64,000 nucleotides of DNA from positions 1,242,501-1,306,500 of the forward strand of contig NZ_CP151943.1 in NCBI RefSeq assembly GCF_038592905.1, given 5' to 3'. The notes under the pieces are model-generated. The model ran no database searches, had not been told where the DNA came from, and saw nothing but the letters and a program-made list of their open reading frames with translations. How positions within the stretch are numbered: the first letter of the stretch is position 1; each line of letters starts with the position of its first letter. Positions 16,457 through 26,534 of this stretch are shown here, in pieces. This DNA comes from Neobacillus sp. FSL H8-0543. GTDB taxonomy: Bacteria; Bacillota; Bacilli; Bacillales; Cytobacillaceae. The position numbers and the translations under genes are program-made.

Positions 16457-19400
16457 CTATATACTTTTGGCTTCGATAATCATTTCATACATATGCTTAG
16501 TTGGTTCTAACGGGGTCACACCCAATTCTTCCTCTAATACCTCCGTACATTTTTTGTACCATTTCATGGCATACGGCCGGTTATTTTTTCGATAATAACT
16601 GTACATTAATAAACGATAGGCTTCTTCCCAGGTTCGATCCCTTGCTAGTATTCTTTCGCACCAAAAAATAACGCTTTCATAATTCTCTTTACGTACCATT
16701 ACTTGCGCCATCTTCTCTGCCCCTCGTAAAAAATAAACGAGCATGCTTTCCCTTTTGTTAATACACCAATCATCATATCGGCGGTCCGGCAAGTATTCTC
16801 CCTGGTAAATGGATAGTCCCTTTTCCAAATAAGGAATCGCTTTTTCCTGATCCAGTTCATTTAGTCCGTTTTGTATCCGAGACTGAAATTGAGTTGTATC
16901 CAATTCAATTACAGCATGAGGATTTAACCCGTAAAACATTCCCTCTCTGATAATGAAAAATGGTGCAGCCCTAGCCTTGCGTGTTGGCTCCAGTAAATTT
17001 TGCAGACTGTTTAGAGCCACTTTGAAATCCCTGTCTGCACTTTTTTTATCTTGATTTGGCCAAAGAATTTGGATAATCTCATCTTTAGCAATTAGTTCAT
17101 TAGCGGTAATAAATAATTGAAATAGCTCCTTTGCTTTTTCACGCTGCCATTCCTTTTCCCCAACTTCTTTTTCTCCAAGCCAGATTTTGAAAGTTCCAAG
17201 TGTTTGTACACGGATTGAATAGCCTGGATGAAAGTCAAAAGCAGTTACCCCCATATCTTGGAGAACTTTCATTGCAAATGGCGCTTGAATGTCTTCCTTT
17301 GAGCACTTAATTAATAACGGGACAAACATCTGTAAATCTCTTGGACTAAAGATCGACCTTTTATGGAAGAAAAAATCAAACTTATTAATTTGTACTAGGC
17401 TTAGGAAGGATTCCATCTTTTCATGGAAAAGTTCTTGGCTATTTTCTAAATAAAAAACATAGGATAACCAGAACTTGCAAAGCATCTGTCCATAGGAGTC
17501 ATCGCATTGGAGGAATAGAACTTCCGTTTTCTCTAAGAAGTCAATCCCTTTTGATAACCTTTTGCTTAATATTGAATTTACTCCCATACATAAACTAATT
17601 AAGGCAGAAAGCCAGACATCATGCACTTTCTCCGTCTCTTCTAATGCTCTATTACCCGCGTCCATTGCCCGTTCAAATTCTCCCTTTGTCCCGTAAAGGA
17701 TACAAAGTCCCATTAATGGTTCTGCTTTTCCTCGTTCCACATTTAATCGGTCCATAATCTCTAATGCGGTTTGGTAGCATTGTTCAGACAAATCTAAATC
17801 ATATTTATTGAGAATTTGTACGGCATGGCCCATCCGAATCCAGCCGCACGCCTCAACAAATGGGGCCATAAGACTGATTCCCTGTTGAATTCCAGCTTGA
17901 GCAAGGTCTTTTGCTTTCATTCCTTCACCAATAAAAACTTCTATTAACGATAATAATAAATCGGTTTCCCTGTGAGACTGCGGCAGAGCGGATATGCTTC
18001 TGCCCTTTAGTTCTTCTTTCTGGCGGTTAAGGAAATTCTTCGCTTTATCAAAACGGCCAGTTCGTAAATACAATCTCGCTTCGATATTCCCGTCCAAAAC
18101 GACCAGATTAGTTTCTTTTGCTTTTTGCAGCCACTTTTCCGCGTTTAAGGATTTCCCTGAGTTAAGTAAGTTCTCAGATAGCAAATAATACAATTTAGCT
18201 TTTTCCTCATCAGAGCAGTTACTTTTTTCTCTATGTGCAATAGCTTCATATAGAAGTTCCTCTGCTTGATGCGGCTGTATTGTATCCAAATAGATCTTTG
18301 CTTTTCCTTCTAAGGCTTTGCTCATTCCTAAATAATCCAAGGCTTTTTGTGCACAGGTAAAGGTCTTGTTATAGCATTCTCCAGCCTCTTGATATTGTGA
18401 TCGGTGTCGATGAACCTCTGCTTTTAAATACCAAAGCATATAATAAGTGGTGAGCTCCTCTTCAGGAATCATTAATAAGTGGTCAAATAGGCTTTTCAGC
18501 TTGCCATTTTCAAGCATCTTCGTTCCATAGTCTTGAAGAATCGAGGCAATCGCTTTAACTTGATTAATTTTTTTATAATGATAGAGTGCTTCCTCCCACA
18601 GGGCTCTTCTTTCATAAAAGCGGGCACATCTTTCATGGAGAAGCAAAAAATTGGCTGGATGGTTCTTTTGAAAGTTCTCTTCTAAGAAGCCTTTAAATAA
18701 GGCGTGATACCGATAATGCTTCGATCCAATTTTTTGAATAAATAAATTCCTTTCCTTCAATTGTTCAAGCATACTTGTTGCTTGATGCAGACCAATTACC
18801 TCGTCACATAATTCTTCATCAATTATTTCGAAAATAGATGTTTGTTCTAAAAACTGCTGAATCATTGGTGTTTGTTTTGCGAAGACTTCCATCACTAAGT
18901 ACTGAAATAACTCATGGAGTGAATGTGAGGAGTGATCAAAAAGGGTGGATATGTCATTTCTAAGTGGTATTTGCTGTGCAATCATACAGAGAGCAATAAC
19001 CCAGCCTTCTGTCATTTGATAGATGGTTTGCAGCTGGCTTGGGTCAAGTTCTAAACCATAAAGGTCTGTTAATAACATTTCCATTTCTTCTATTGTAAGA
19101 ACAAGGTCTTCTTTCGTTATCTCTAATAATTGGCCACAAACCTTCATTTTCGTTAGTTGTTTCCAGCCAGGATGGCTTCTGCTCGAAATAACCAAATGTA
19201 AATTGGGCGGCATGTGTTCGAGTAGCTTTTCAACCCAGCTATTGATGGTATAGGAATGTTCAATTTGATGAAAGTCATCCAAAATTAAGGTAATCTCAGC
19301 ATCTGCCGAAAGGATCTCATTTATAAATAACGAGCATAAATAACTCAATTCTTCTTCGCGGATATAGCGGTCCATTGTTTCTATGTAGCTAGCTGTTTCC

Positions 19401-19684
19401 TTGCCAAAATCAGGTAAAATCCTTCTGATCGAATGAATGACATATGAAAGAAAAGGCAGAATATCGTCATCCAACGATGAGATTGAGTACCAGCAACCGG
19501 ATACTTTTTCATCTCGCATAAATAATGCCAGTGCCGTACTTTTTCCAAAACCGGCTCCAGAATGGATAACCGTTAACGGATATTCAGGAATCCTTTTCAT
19601 TTTACGCGTCAGCTCGGCACGCCTAATAAAGTCCTCTTTGACAGCCGGAATTCGCAGCTTTGTTCGAATAATCGGCAGCTTCAA
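16457..19684 (-). CDS. Large BTAD/STAND ATPase transcriptional regulator
   Basis: A 1075-residue signal-transduction regulator. Residues 1-300 form a MalT/AfsR-like STAND ATPase with Walker A HSGAGFGKST (about 41-50) and Walker B LILDDFHQIE. The middle (about 350-800) is TPR-like helical repeats. The C-terminus has a winged-helix/SARP-like domain (IRVQTLGTFKIWLGEKEV, WQREKAKELFQLF, LWPNQDKKSADRDFKVALNS), then a bacterial transcriptional activation domain (BTAD; ...DRTWEEAYRLLMYSYYRKN...). It sits directly upstream of the Liv/KAS operon in the same direction, so it is the likely activator, sensing the transported substrate or its CoA ester. The ligand is unknown. Confidence 0.92.
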   Translation of the reverse strand: MKLPIIRTKLRIPAVKEDFIRRAELTRKMKRIPEYPLTVIHSGAGFGKSTALALFMRDEKVSGCWYSISSLDDDILPFLSYVIHSIRRILPDFGKETASYIETMDRYIREEELSYLCSLFINEILSADAEITLILDDFHQIEHSYTINSWVEKLLEHMPPNLHLVISSRSHPGWKQLTKMKVCGQLLEITKEDLVLTIEEMEMLLTDLYGLELDPSQLQTIYQMTEGWVIALCMIAQQIPLRNDISTLFDHSSHSLHELFQYLVMEVFAKQTPMIQQFLEQTSIFEIIDEELCDEVIGLHQATSMLEQLKERNLFIQKIGSKHYRYHALFKGFLEENFQKNHPANFLLLHERCARFYERRALWEEALYHYKKINQVKAIASILQDYGTKMLENGKLKSLFDHLLMIPEEELTTYYMLWYLKAEVHRHRSQYQEAGECYNKTFTCAQKALDYLGMSKALEGKAKIYLDTIQPHQAEELLYEAIAHREKSNCSDEEKAKLYYLLSENLLNSGKSLNAEKWLQKAKETNLVVLDGNIEARLYLRTGRFDKAKNFLNRQKEELKGRSISALPQSHRETDLLLSLIEVFIGEGMKAKDLAQAGIQQGISLMAPFVEACGWIRMGHAVQILNKYDLDLSEQCYQTALEIMDRLNVERGKAEPLMGLCILYGTKGEFERAMDAGNRALEETEKVHDVWLSALISLCMGVNSILSKRLSKGIDFLEKTEVLFLQCDDSYGQMLCKFWLSYVFYLENSQELFHEKMESFLSLVQINKFDFFFHKRSIFSPRDLQMFVPLLIKCSKEDIQAPFAMKVLQDMGVTAFDFHPGYSIRVQTLGTFKIWLGEKEVGEKEWQREKAKELFQLFITANELIAKDEIIQILWPNQDKKSADRDFKVALNSLQNLLEPTRKARAAPFFIIREGMFYGLNPHAVIELDTTQFQSRIQNGLNELDQEKAIPYLEKGLSIYQGEYLPDRRYDDWCINKRESMLVYFLRGAEKMAQVMVRKENYESVIFWCERILARDRTWEEAYRLLMYSYYRKNNRPYAMKWYKKCTEVLEEELGVTPLEPTKHMYEMIIEAKSI

Positions 19685-19821
19685 TTATTTGATCCTCCTT
19701 TAATATTTTCGCAATATTTACACTATTTTATCATACTAAGAGATAGATGGGTATTAACCAACCTAAAAACGATAAGTTATATTCAACTTTTTACAAACAT
19801 TTTGGCTGTGTTAAACTTGCC

Positions 19822-20014
19822 TGTTGATTGGAGCTCCAGGCACTTCGCTTTCCGCGGGCAGTCCGTGAGCCTCCTCGTCGCTTCGCTCCTGCGGGGTCTC
19901 CCGTGACTTGCTCTTCCCGCAGGACATTGAATAGGCTTCCTTGAATTTTCACCGCACGAAGGAAATGCGATAGCATTTTCGAGGAGTTCTTCGTGCCTTC
20001 CGCTCCAATCAACA
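19822..20014. repeat. MITE-like Bacillaceae intergenic repeat with 13-bp terminal inverted repeats
   Basis: A 193-bp element bounded by perfect inverted repeats TGTTGATTGGAGC (19822-19834) and GCTCCAATCAACA (20002-20014). Inside are a GC-rich block (ctttccgcgggcagtccgtg and cctgcggggtctcccgtgac) and an inner inverted repeat gcacgaag/cttcgtgc (19954-19961 and 19989-19996). Blocks of this kind are common between genes in Bacillaceae. It is far more GC-rich than its surroundings and has no convincing gene. It fills most of the 401-base gap between the BTAD regulator and the SDR gene. Confidence 0.8.
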
Positions 20015-20086
20015 GAGATTGTAAAATTAACTTTTACCTTTATCACAGCTTTAATTTGACTACCTAAATAGTTATTAGGTAGTCAT

Positions 20087-20836
20087 CTATTCTTCATATA
20101 TCATTTTTCTGGTCATTCCACCATCGACGACCAGGTTGATTCCAGTGACAAAGTCATTATCCTCGGAGGTTAGATACAAACATGCACGTGCGATATCAAT
20201 TGGCTTTCCTACACGTTTTGAAAAATGCTGTTCATGGTCGATTGCAGTTAATTGGGAATCAGCTCCAGTGTGAATCCAACCAGGTGAGATAGCATTTACT
20301 GTTACCCTGTCATCACTCAAAGAGGCTGCTAAAGCATGTGTAATTGCAACAATTCCTCCCTTGGTCGCCGCATATCCTTCGGAATTGGGTTCTGACATAA
20401 GCGCACGAGTCGAGGCAATGTTCACAATTGAACCGCCCTTTTCATTCTTTCTCATCCATTTCGCACTTTCACGCGAGCATAGAAAGACGCTTCTTAAATT
20501 GGTATGGATGATATCGTCCCATTCCTCAACTGTGACTTCATAAAGGGATTTAAATAACCCCTTCCCTGCATTATTGATAAGAATATCAATCCGGCCATAG
20601 TTTTCATGTACTGCTTCCATTAAGCGGATGATATTTGCTTCTAGCCTCACATCTGTTTTTATGAATTTTGCTTCACCAAAGTTTTGGTTAATCCAATTTG
20701 CCGTATGGTTTCCTGCCTCTTCCGCAACATCAGCGATGACCACTTTGGCTCCATTTTTTGCAAAGGCAGAAGCAATCCCCTGGCCTATCCCATTTGCTCC
20801 CCCTGTCACAATTACCACTCTTCCTATAAACGCCAT
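20087..20836 (-). CDS. SDR family oxidoreductase
   Basis: A 249-residue classical short-chain dehydrogenase. The NAD(P)-binding motif TGGANGIGQG is at 11-20, NNAG is in the fourth strand region, and the catalytic Ser (NIASTRAL) and Tyr-x-x-x-Lys (YAATK) are present. VDGGMTRKM closes the C-terminus. The frame is open to 20917, but the ATG at 20836 follows GGGGAGG and gives the normal family length. It is transcribed in the same direction as hom-thrC-thrB but is separated by a terminator. The substrate cannot be inferred. Confidence 0.9.
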   Translation of the reverse strand: MAFIGRVVIVTGGANGIGQGIASAFAKNGAKVVIADVAEEAGNHTANWINQNFGEAKFIKTDVRLEANIIRLMEAVHENYGRIDILINNAGKGLFKSLYEVTVEEWDDIIHTNLRSVFLCSRESAKWMRKNEKGGSIVNIASTRALMSEPNSEGYAATKGGIVAITHALAASLSDDRVTVNAISPGWIHTGADSQLTAIDHEQHFSKRVGKPIDIARACLYLTSEDNDFVTGINLVVDGGMTRKMIYEE

Positions 20837-20868
20837 AATATTTTCCTCCCCAAAAAAATTACACTCAA

Positions 20869-20895
20869 AAAGGCTCACAATAATTGTAAGCCTTT
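20869..20895 (-). terminator. Terminator of hom-thrC-thrB
   Basis: The stem aaaggctcacaat/attgtaagccttt (one G-U on the RNA) lies 13 bases after thrB. On the minus strand it runs into TTTTTGAG. Confidence 0.75.
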
Positions 20896-20907
20896 TACTA
20901 AATTTTA

Positions 20908-21825
20908 TTATATACACTTTTCGAGCTTGTGAACCGAACTTCCTGCGTTATCTATCTTTAGCCATTTTACTTTCATATCAGGTAACACAGTTTGCAAAGA
21001 ATCGGTCAATTTCTTCCCCATTCCTATTTCAGTAAAACATAAAATTGTTGGTCCAGCACCACTTAATACGACTCCGAATGCCCCATTTGATTTAGCGATT
21101 TTTTCAACATCACTATAAAATGAAATAAGCGGTTTTCGATATGGCTGGTGAAAAAGATCTTGTCCCATCATCTTTCCTGCAAGTTCCCAGTTTTGACTAA
21201 GCAGTGCCGCAACTAAAACGTTTGCGGTAGCGGAAGCATTTACCGCTTTCGAATATGAAAGTTCCGTCGGAAGTACACCACGTGAATCTTTCGTCAGTAA
21301 GGTCTCTTGCGGGATACAGGCCACCATCTCAAACGAAATAGCGTGGAATGAAAGGATATCAACTTCCTTTTCCTGAAAACTGCCAATCACAAGCCCTCCA
21401 TATAAGGAAGCCCCGACATTGTCAGGATGTCCTTCTATTTCTGTTGCAAGTAGGAGCTTTTCCTTTTTTGTTAGAGCTAAACCCCCAACATAGTCAGCCA
21501 GCTCTATTCCAGCAACAATCGCAGAAGCACTTGATCCAAGCCCGCGTGCTAAAGGGATATCACTCTCAACAATAATCTTACAGGGTGTTAGTTCTTTCCC
21601 ATATTTCGCAGCCGTTTGAATCGCTATTTGACAGATGAAATTTTTCTCATCTGCAGGCAATCCCTTTAATTCAATGGAAGTTGAAGTGCATTCCCAGCTC
21701 TCGCTTTTCTCTGCCTCTAGCTTCAAATACAAATCAACGGCAACTCCAATTGAATCAAAGCCTGGTCCGAGGTTAGCAGAACTTGCCGGTACCTTAATAA
21801 CAAACTTTTCATCACTTAGAGTCAT
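20908..21825 (-). CDS. thrB: Homoserine kinase
   Basis: A 305-residue GHMP-family kinase that phosphorylates L-homoserine for threonine synthesis. It has the N-terminal [20 protein letters not shown] motif, the ATP-binding loop [14 protein letters not shown] (about residues 92-105) and the C-terminal [11 protein letters not shown] motif. The start codon overlaps the thrC stop (ATGA), the typical arrangement in the Bacillus hom-thrC-thrB operon. It is followed by the operon terminator. Confidence 0.96.
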   Translation of the reverse strand: MTLSDEKFVIKVPASSANLGPGFDSIGVAVDLYLKLEAEKSESWECTSTSIELKGLPADEKNFICQIAIQTAAKYGKELTPCKIIVESDIPLARGLGSSASAIVAGIELADYVGGLALTKKEKLLLATEIEGHPDNVGASLYGGLVIGSFQEKEVDILSFHAISFEMVACIPQETLLTKDSRGVLPTELSYSKAVNASATANVLVAALLSQNWELAGKMMGQDLFHQPYRKPLISFYSDVEKIAKSNGAFGVVLSGAGPTILCFTEIGMGKKLTDSLQTVLPDMKVKWLKIDNAGSSVHKLEKCI

Positions 21826-22883
21826 CTATGGACAACTCCCCTTATATGCTCTGTCACTGCTTTTTCATCATTCGGCAATTGCAATACATCTACAAGGCTA
21901 TTCTGGATTGCCGTATCCGTATCTTTTAAGCCATTCCCTGTTAGAACAGCAACAATCTTTGTACCTTTTTCAATTTTGCCCTTTTGAATCGATTTGTAGA
22001 TTCCTGCAAGGGAAGCACAAGACCCAGGTTCTGCAAAAATCCCTTCAGCTGCCGCTACCTTCTTATAAGCAGAAATAATTTCATCATCACTGACTTCGTC
22101 AAAGATGCCATTTGATTCCTCAACAGCAGATACCGCTAAGTTCCAGCTTGCCGGATTCCCAATCCGAATCGCTGTAGCAATCGTTTCAGGATTTTCAAAA
22201 ACACGATTATGAACGAGTGCGGCGGCACCTGCTGCTTCAAAGCCAAACATTCTCGGCAGCCCTGTTCCCTTATGTTCTGCATATTCCTTAAAACCTTTCC
22301 AATAGGCACTAATGTTTCCAGCATTTCCAACTGGTATTGCCAAAATATCAGGTGCAAATCCTAGTTGATCACAAACCTCAAAAGCCGCCGTCTTTTGTCC
22401 CTCCAGCCGGTAGGGATTAACGGAATTAACAAGGGCTATCGGTTCTTCCTCACTAATATTTCGGACCATTTTCAGTGCTTGGTCGAAGTTCCCCTCAATG
22501 GAGATAATTTCAGCTCCATACATCATCGCCTGCGCTAATTTCCCCAAAGCAATTTTTCCTTCAGGGATGACAACGATACAACGCAGTCCAGCCCTAGCCG
22601 CATATGCCGCTGCCGCAGCGGATGTATTTCCAGTAGAGGCACAAATGATTGTTTTGCTCCCTGCCTCGATTGCCTTTGCTACCGCCATCACCATACCGCG
22701 GTCCTTGAAGGATCCCGTAGGATTTGCACCTTCCAGTTTTACATATAGTTCAACACCCCACTCTTTTGAAAGGCGTTCAAGCTTTACTAATGGTGTATTT
22801 CCTTCATTTAATGTAAGTGTTGGTGTTTCGTTGGTAACTGGTAAAAATTCTTTATAGGCTTCAATCAATCCTGGCCATCTCAT
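21822..22883 (-). CDS. thrC: Threonine synthase
   Basis: A 353-residue PLP enzyme of fold type II that converts O-phosphohomoserine to threonine. The PLP lysine is in [11 protein letters not shown] (about residue 60), the phosphate-binding loop is IPVGNAGNI and the domain closes with VLTGNGLKD. The length matches Bacillus ThrC. It overlaps both hom and thrB by 4 bases, indicating coupled translation. Confidence 0.96.
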   Translation of the reverse strand: MRWPGLIEAYKEFLPVTNETPTLTLNEGNTPLVKLERLSKEWGVELYVKLEGANPTGSFKDRGMVMAVAKAIEAGSKTIICASTGNTSAAAAAYAARAGLRCIVVIPEGKIALGKLAQAMMYGAEIISIEGNFDQALKMVRNISEEEPIALVNSVNPYRLEGQKTAAFEVCDQLGFAPDILAIPVGNAGNISAYWKGFKEYAEHKGTGLPRMFGFEAAGAAALVHNRVFENPETIATAIRIGNPASWNLAVSAVEESNGIFDEVSDDEIISAYKKVAAAEGIFAEPGSCASLAGIYKSIQKGKIEKGTKIVAVLTGNGLKDTDTAIQNSLVDVLQLPNDEKAVTEHIRGVVHR

Positions 22884-24175
22884 AATGATTTCCTCACCAC
22901 CTTATAAGCACTTTTTATTTCCTTAACTGCTTGCATATCATTTAATTCTAGTAGAATCGCATCATAATTAGTTAGAGATGCTTTATGGGTTACCACAACA
23001 ATTTCTGACGTTTCGTGCTTCTTTACTGGAAGCTGAAGTATTTTTTCAAAGCTTACACCATACTTTGCAAATATTGAGGTAATCTCCGAAAATACGCCAA
23101 CTTCATCTTGGACATGAATGCGCAAAAAGTATTTAGAGTACTTTTCCTCATTATCCTTTAATTGTTTAGGATATTGTGGTGTAACTGCACTCTTGCCGTT
23201 TACCCCAAGGCGTAAATTTTTCATGACTCCCACTAAATCTGAAACAACCGCTGTTGCTGTCGGTAAACTCCCTGCGCCCGGACCATAGAACATCGTTTCA
23301 CCCACCGCTTCACCATAAACATAAACAGCATTGTACTCGTTTTGAACAGATGCCAACGGATGGTTATTGGACAAGAATGTCGGCTGGACACTTACCTCTA
23401 CTTTTTCACCCTCGCGATGGGCGTAACCAAGGAGTTTCATTGTATATCCCAACTGCTTTCCATAATGCAAATCTTCTTCTGTCACTTTGGAAATCCCTGA
23501 AACATTAACATCAGCCAAATCAATATGCATCGAAAATCCTAATGTCGCTAATATGGTCATTTTACGCGCCGCATCTAGTCCTTCAACATCAGAGGTTGGA
23601 TCAGCTTCAGCAAATCCAAGCTCTTGAGCTTCTTTTAGCACATCTTCATAGGCCAATCCTTCTGTACTCATTTTTGTTAAAATATAATTAGTCGTTCCAT
23701 TTACAATACCCATCATTTGCGTAATGCGATCTGATGCAAGACCATCTACTAAGCCTCTTAAGATTGGAATTCCCCCAGCAACACTTGCTTCATAGAATAA
23801 ATCGCAGCCATGTTCCGAAGCAACGGATAACAGCTCGGATCCATGCAAGGCCATCAAGTCTTTATTTGCAGTTACCACATGTTTTCCTTGACGAAGGGCA
23901 CTTAACAAATATTCCTTTGTTTCCCCTACACCGCCCATTACTTCTATGATTACATCAATTTCATTGTCCAAAAGAATATCATTTGCATCCGATGTTAATA
24001 AATGCCTATCCACATCTACAGGCCTAATTTTATGTAAATCCTGGACAAGGATTTTTTTGATTACAACGGGACACCCGACTTGGTGCATTAATTTATCTTG
24101 GTGATTTTTTATTATTTTTACAACACCTGAACCAACTGTTCCTAAACCTAGTAGACCAATCGAAATTGCTTTCAT
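22880..24175 (-). CDS. hom: Homoserine dehydrogenase
   Basis: A 431-residue NAD(P)H-dependent enzyme reducing aspartate semialdehyde to homoserine. The Rossmann motif is [13 protein letters not shown] at 6-18. The catalytic region includes [15 protein letters not shown] and [12 protein letters not shown]. The C-terminal residues (about 350-431) form an ACT domain ([21 protein letters not shown]) for threonine feedback. The frame is open to 24268, but the ATG at 24175 follows GGGAGGG and gives the standard length. First gene of the threonine operon. Confidence 0.96.
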   Translation of the reverse strand: MKAISIGLLGLGTVGSGVVKIIKNHQDKLMHQVGCPVVIKKILVQDLHKIRPVDVDRHLLTSDANDILLDNEIDVIIEVMGGVGETKEYLLSALRQGKHVVTANKDLMALHGSELLSVASEHGCDLFYEASVAGGIPILRGLVDGLASDRITQMMGIVNGTTNYILTKMSTEGLAYEDVLKEAQELGFAEADPTSDVEGLDAARKMTILATLGFSMHIDLADVNVSGISKVTEEDLHYGKQLGYTMKLLGYAHREGEKVEVSVQPTFLSNNHPLASVQNEYNAVYVYGEAVGETMFYGPGAGSLPTATAVVSDLVGVMKNLRLGVNGKSAVTPQYPKQLKDNEEKYSKYFLRIHVQDEVGVFSEITSIFAKYGVSFEKILQLPVKKHETSEIVVVTHKASLTNYDAILLELNDMQAVKEIKSAYKVVRKSL

Positions 24176-24499
24176 GCGTTTCCCTCCCGTACTTTCTTTT
24201 ATATATACATTTGTCTCTTCCAGAAATACATTTGTCTTTCTATAGTAGACATTATATGATTCTTCCATTATGTTTACAATAGTCTAATTTTTTGAAAACT
24301 TCAATGAAATCGCTTTCTAGTGCGGTGTGAAAGGATTAACTTTACAATAATTTTTTTCAAACGACCTTGCTTAAAAAAATTATTTAGTTTATCTCTTTAC
24401 AAGATTAAAGGTGACGATGTAGAATGTTCAGTATATTCAAAGAAATTAAAAAAACACATCAACTCATTTTGCGCAGGCATTGTAATATAATCAATTGCA

Positions 24500-24749
24500 T
24501 ATTCAAGTGATGATGAAGACGGTAATAAGAAATGCGCTTCAGAGAGCCGGTGGTTGCTGTGAACCGGTGCACATTCTTAATATACCAAGCCCTTCTGAAC
24601 TGGCTGCTGAAAGGTATAGTATGCACGCCCGGGTAACCCGTTATAAATTTGAGGCTGCAATTTATGCAGCAAAAGAGGGTGGCACCACGTTAATCCACGT
24701 CCCTCATAACAAGACAAATCTGTCTTCGTTATGAGGGACGTTTTTATTT
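24500..24749 (+). promoter_or_regulatory. T-box riboswitch (tRNA-Ser type) ahead of serA
   Basis: A leader with the conserved T-box agggtggcaccacg at 24676-24689. Stem I has the AGAGAG motif (24540-24546) and an apical stem ccggt/accgg. A strong terminator follows: ACGTCCCTCATAAC (24697-24710) pairs with GTTATGAGGGACGT (24728-24741), then TTTT. The antiterminator pairs the T-box side with ccacgtccctc. The bulge UGGC implies a tRNA with discriminator G73, which fits tRNA-Ser and the serA gene behind it. Candidate specifier codons are AGC (24588-24590) or UCU (24594-24596); I could not settle which. Uncharged tRNA-Ser should turn transcription on. The rest of the 24176-24793 gap (24176-24499) shows only promoter-like AT-rich sequence. 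Confidence 0.93.
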
Positions 24750-24793
24750 ACAAAGCCAAAACATAAAAAAACCTGAGGAGGTTTGGATAAAAA

Positions 24794-26428
24794 ATGTATA
24801 AAGTTTTAGTAACAGACGGAATTAGCGAAACAGGGTTAAAGGGTTTATTCGAGCACCCGAATTTCATTGTTGAACGTCAGCCAACACTGCAGCTGGAGGA
24901 ATTAAAAAATATAATTGGGGATTATGAAGCCTTAATTATTCGCAGCCAAACAAAGGTTACTGAAGAGCTACTTCACTATGCGGACCGTCTTAAAGTAATT
25001 GCTAGAGCGGGGGTTGGCGTCGATAACATTGATGTGAATGCAGCAACACGAAAAGGAATCATCGTCATTAATGCTCCTGGTGCAAATACGATTGCAGCTA
25101 CAGAACATACCTTAGCAATGATGCTTTCGTTAGCGAGAAAGATTCCTCAAGCACACAAAAAAACATCCTCTGGAGAATGGGATAGGAACTCTTTCAAAGG
25201 CGTGGAGCTTTATAAAAAAACACTAGGTGTCATTGGTATGGGTAAAATAGGTACAGAAGTGGCGAAACGGGCGAAAAGTTTCGGGATGAATATATTAGGC
25301 TATGACCCTTATTTAACAGAAGACAGAGCACAAAAACTTGGTATGACAAAAGCAAGCCTTGATTTGATTGCCCGTGAATCTGATTTCATTACTATTCATA
25401 CCCCACTTACAAATGACACAAGAAAATTAGTCAATGAAGAGTATTTAAGCAAAACAAAAAAAGGCGTCCGTTTTATTAATGTGGCCCGAGGCGGGATTAT
25501 CGATGAAAAAGCATTAGTTCGTGCGATACAATCCGGGCATGTTGCAGGGGCGGCACTAGATGTCTTTGAAAAAGAACCTGTCGCAGACCCAGAATTACTC
25601 CAAAACCCGAATATTATTGTAACTCCTCATCTTGGGGCGTCAACCGTAGAGGCACAGGAAAAAGTGGCACAGGAAGTAAGTGCTGAAATCATTGATATTC
25701 TTGAAACACAATCGATTACGAATGCAGTTAATATGCCGCAAATGTCGGGTGAAACACAGGCAAAAATGCAGCCATATTTACTATTAGGCGAACAGATGGG
25801 ACAGTTAGTCATTCAATTATTAAAAAAGGCCCCTGCAAAAATTGAAATCAACTATTATGGGGATCTAATTGATGAGGACACTGAATTACTCACACGGACA
25901 ATGATTAAAGGGATTCTATCCTATCATTTAAGTGACTCCGTTAACCTCATTAATGCTCTTCATCTATTGAAGGAGCAGGGGGTTTCCTATAATGTCCAAA
26001 AAAACGCCACGAATAAAGGTTTTTCCAATTATGTAGAATTAATAGTGTCTAAAGGCTCTGAAACAGCAAAAATTGGTGCAACAGTTTTAAATGGCTATGG
26101 CGCAAGGATAATGAAAATCAACCAGTATCGGATTGATGTACGACCTGAAAAATATCTCCTATATGTCAAACATCAAGATGTTCCCGGCATGATTGGAAAG
26201 GTTGGTTCTCTTCTCGGTGACTTCAATATAAATATTGGTACGATGCAAGTAGGAAGAACTGTCGTCGGTGGAGAGGCAATTATGGTGCTAACCCTTGATA
26301 AGAAAATAAATAAAGAAATACATCAAGCATTGACGTTAATTAACGGGTTAGACGAAGCTCAATTACTAGAGCTTTCTAATGTCGACTCCTTCTATCCAGG
26401 AAGGCTGGAGCTCGAGAAAATAAAATAA
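24794..26428 (+). CDS. serA: D-3-phosphoglycerate dehydrogenase
   Basis: A 544-residue long-form PGDH catalysing the first step of serine synthesis (3-phosphoglycerate to 3-phosphohydroxypyruvate). Domains: substrate-binding (1-100 and 285-315), Rossmann NAD domain with GVIGMGKIGTEVAK (about 146-159), catalytic Arg in NVARGGIIDE and His in TPHLGAST, an intervening domain (320-450), and a C-terminal ACT domain (YVKHQDVPGMIGKVGSLLG, 455-544). GAGGAGG lies 12 bases before the ATG, a slightly long gap. Controlled by the T-box upstream. Confidence 0.97.
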   Translation: MYKVLVTDGISETGLKGLFEHPNFIVERQPTLQLEELKNIIGDYEALIIRSQTKVTEELLHYADRLKVIARAGVGVDNIDVNAATRKGIIVINAPGANTIAATEHTLAMMLSLARKIPQAHKKTSSGEWDRNSFKGVELYKKTLGVIGMGKIGTEVAKRAKSFGMNILGYDPYLTEDRAQKLGMTKASLDLIARESDFITIHTPLTNDTRKLVNEEYLSKTKKGVRFINVARGGIIDEKALVRAIQSGHVAGAALDVFEKEPVADPELLQNPNIIVTPHLGASTVEAQEKVAQEVSAEIIDILETQSITNAVNMPQMSGETQAKMQPYLLLGEQMGQLVIQLLKKAPAKIEINYYGDLIDEDTELLTRTMIKGILSYHLSDSVNLINALHLLKEQGVSYNVQKNATNKGFSNYVELIVSKGSETAKIGATVLNGYGARIMKINQYRIDVRPEKYLLYVKHQDVPGMIGKVGSLLGDFNINIGTMQVGRTVVGGEAIMVLTLDKKINKEIHQALTLINGLDEAQLLELSNVDSFYPGRLELEKIK

Positions 26429-26441
26429 ACATCATTAAAAG

Positions 26442-26478
26442 AGGGATTGCAAAATAAACTGCAATCCCTTGTTTTTTT
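26442..26478 (+). terminator. serA terminator
   Basis: The 10-bp stem agggattgca/tgcaatccct (26442-26451 and 26460-26469) is followed by TGTTTTTTT, 13 bases after the serA stop. Confidence 0.9.
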
Positions 26479-26534
26479 CTGAAATCCAATAGCTTAAATT
26501 TATTTGTTGAGTTAATATTTACGCTAAAGAAAAC

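Noticed and set aside
19783..20046. Two overlapping minus-strand ORFs of 87 and 73 residues
   Set aside because: They are translations of the GC-rich inverted-repeat element at 19822-20014, with no RBS and Arg/Gly/Pro-rich nonsense composition.
24495..24734. Plus-strand ORF of 79 residues ahead of serA
   Set aside because: It lies across the T-box leader and its terminator and has no good ribosome binding site; the RNA structure explains the sequence.
24500..24749. Threonine-specific T-box (ACC visible near the specifier region)
   Set aside because: The UGGC bulge calls for discriminator G73, and serA lies downstream; Ser fits, Thr does not.
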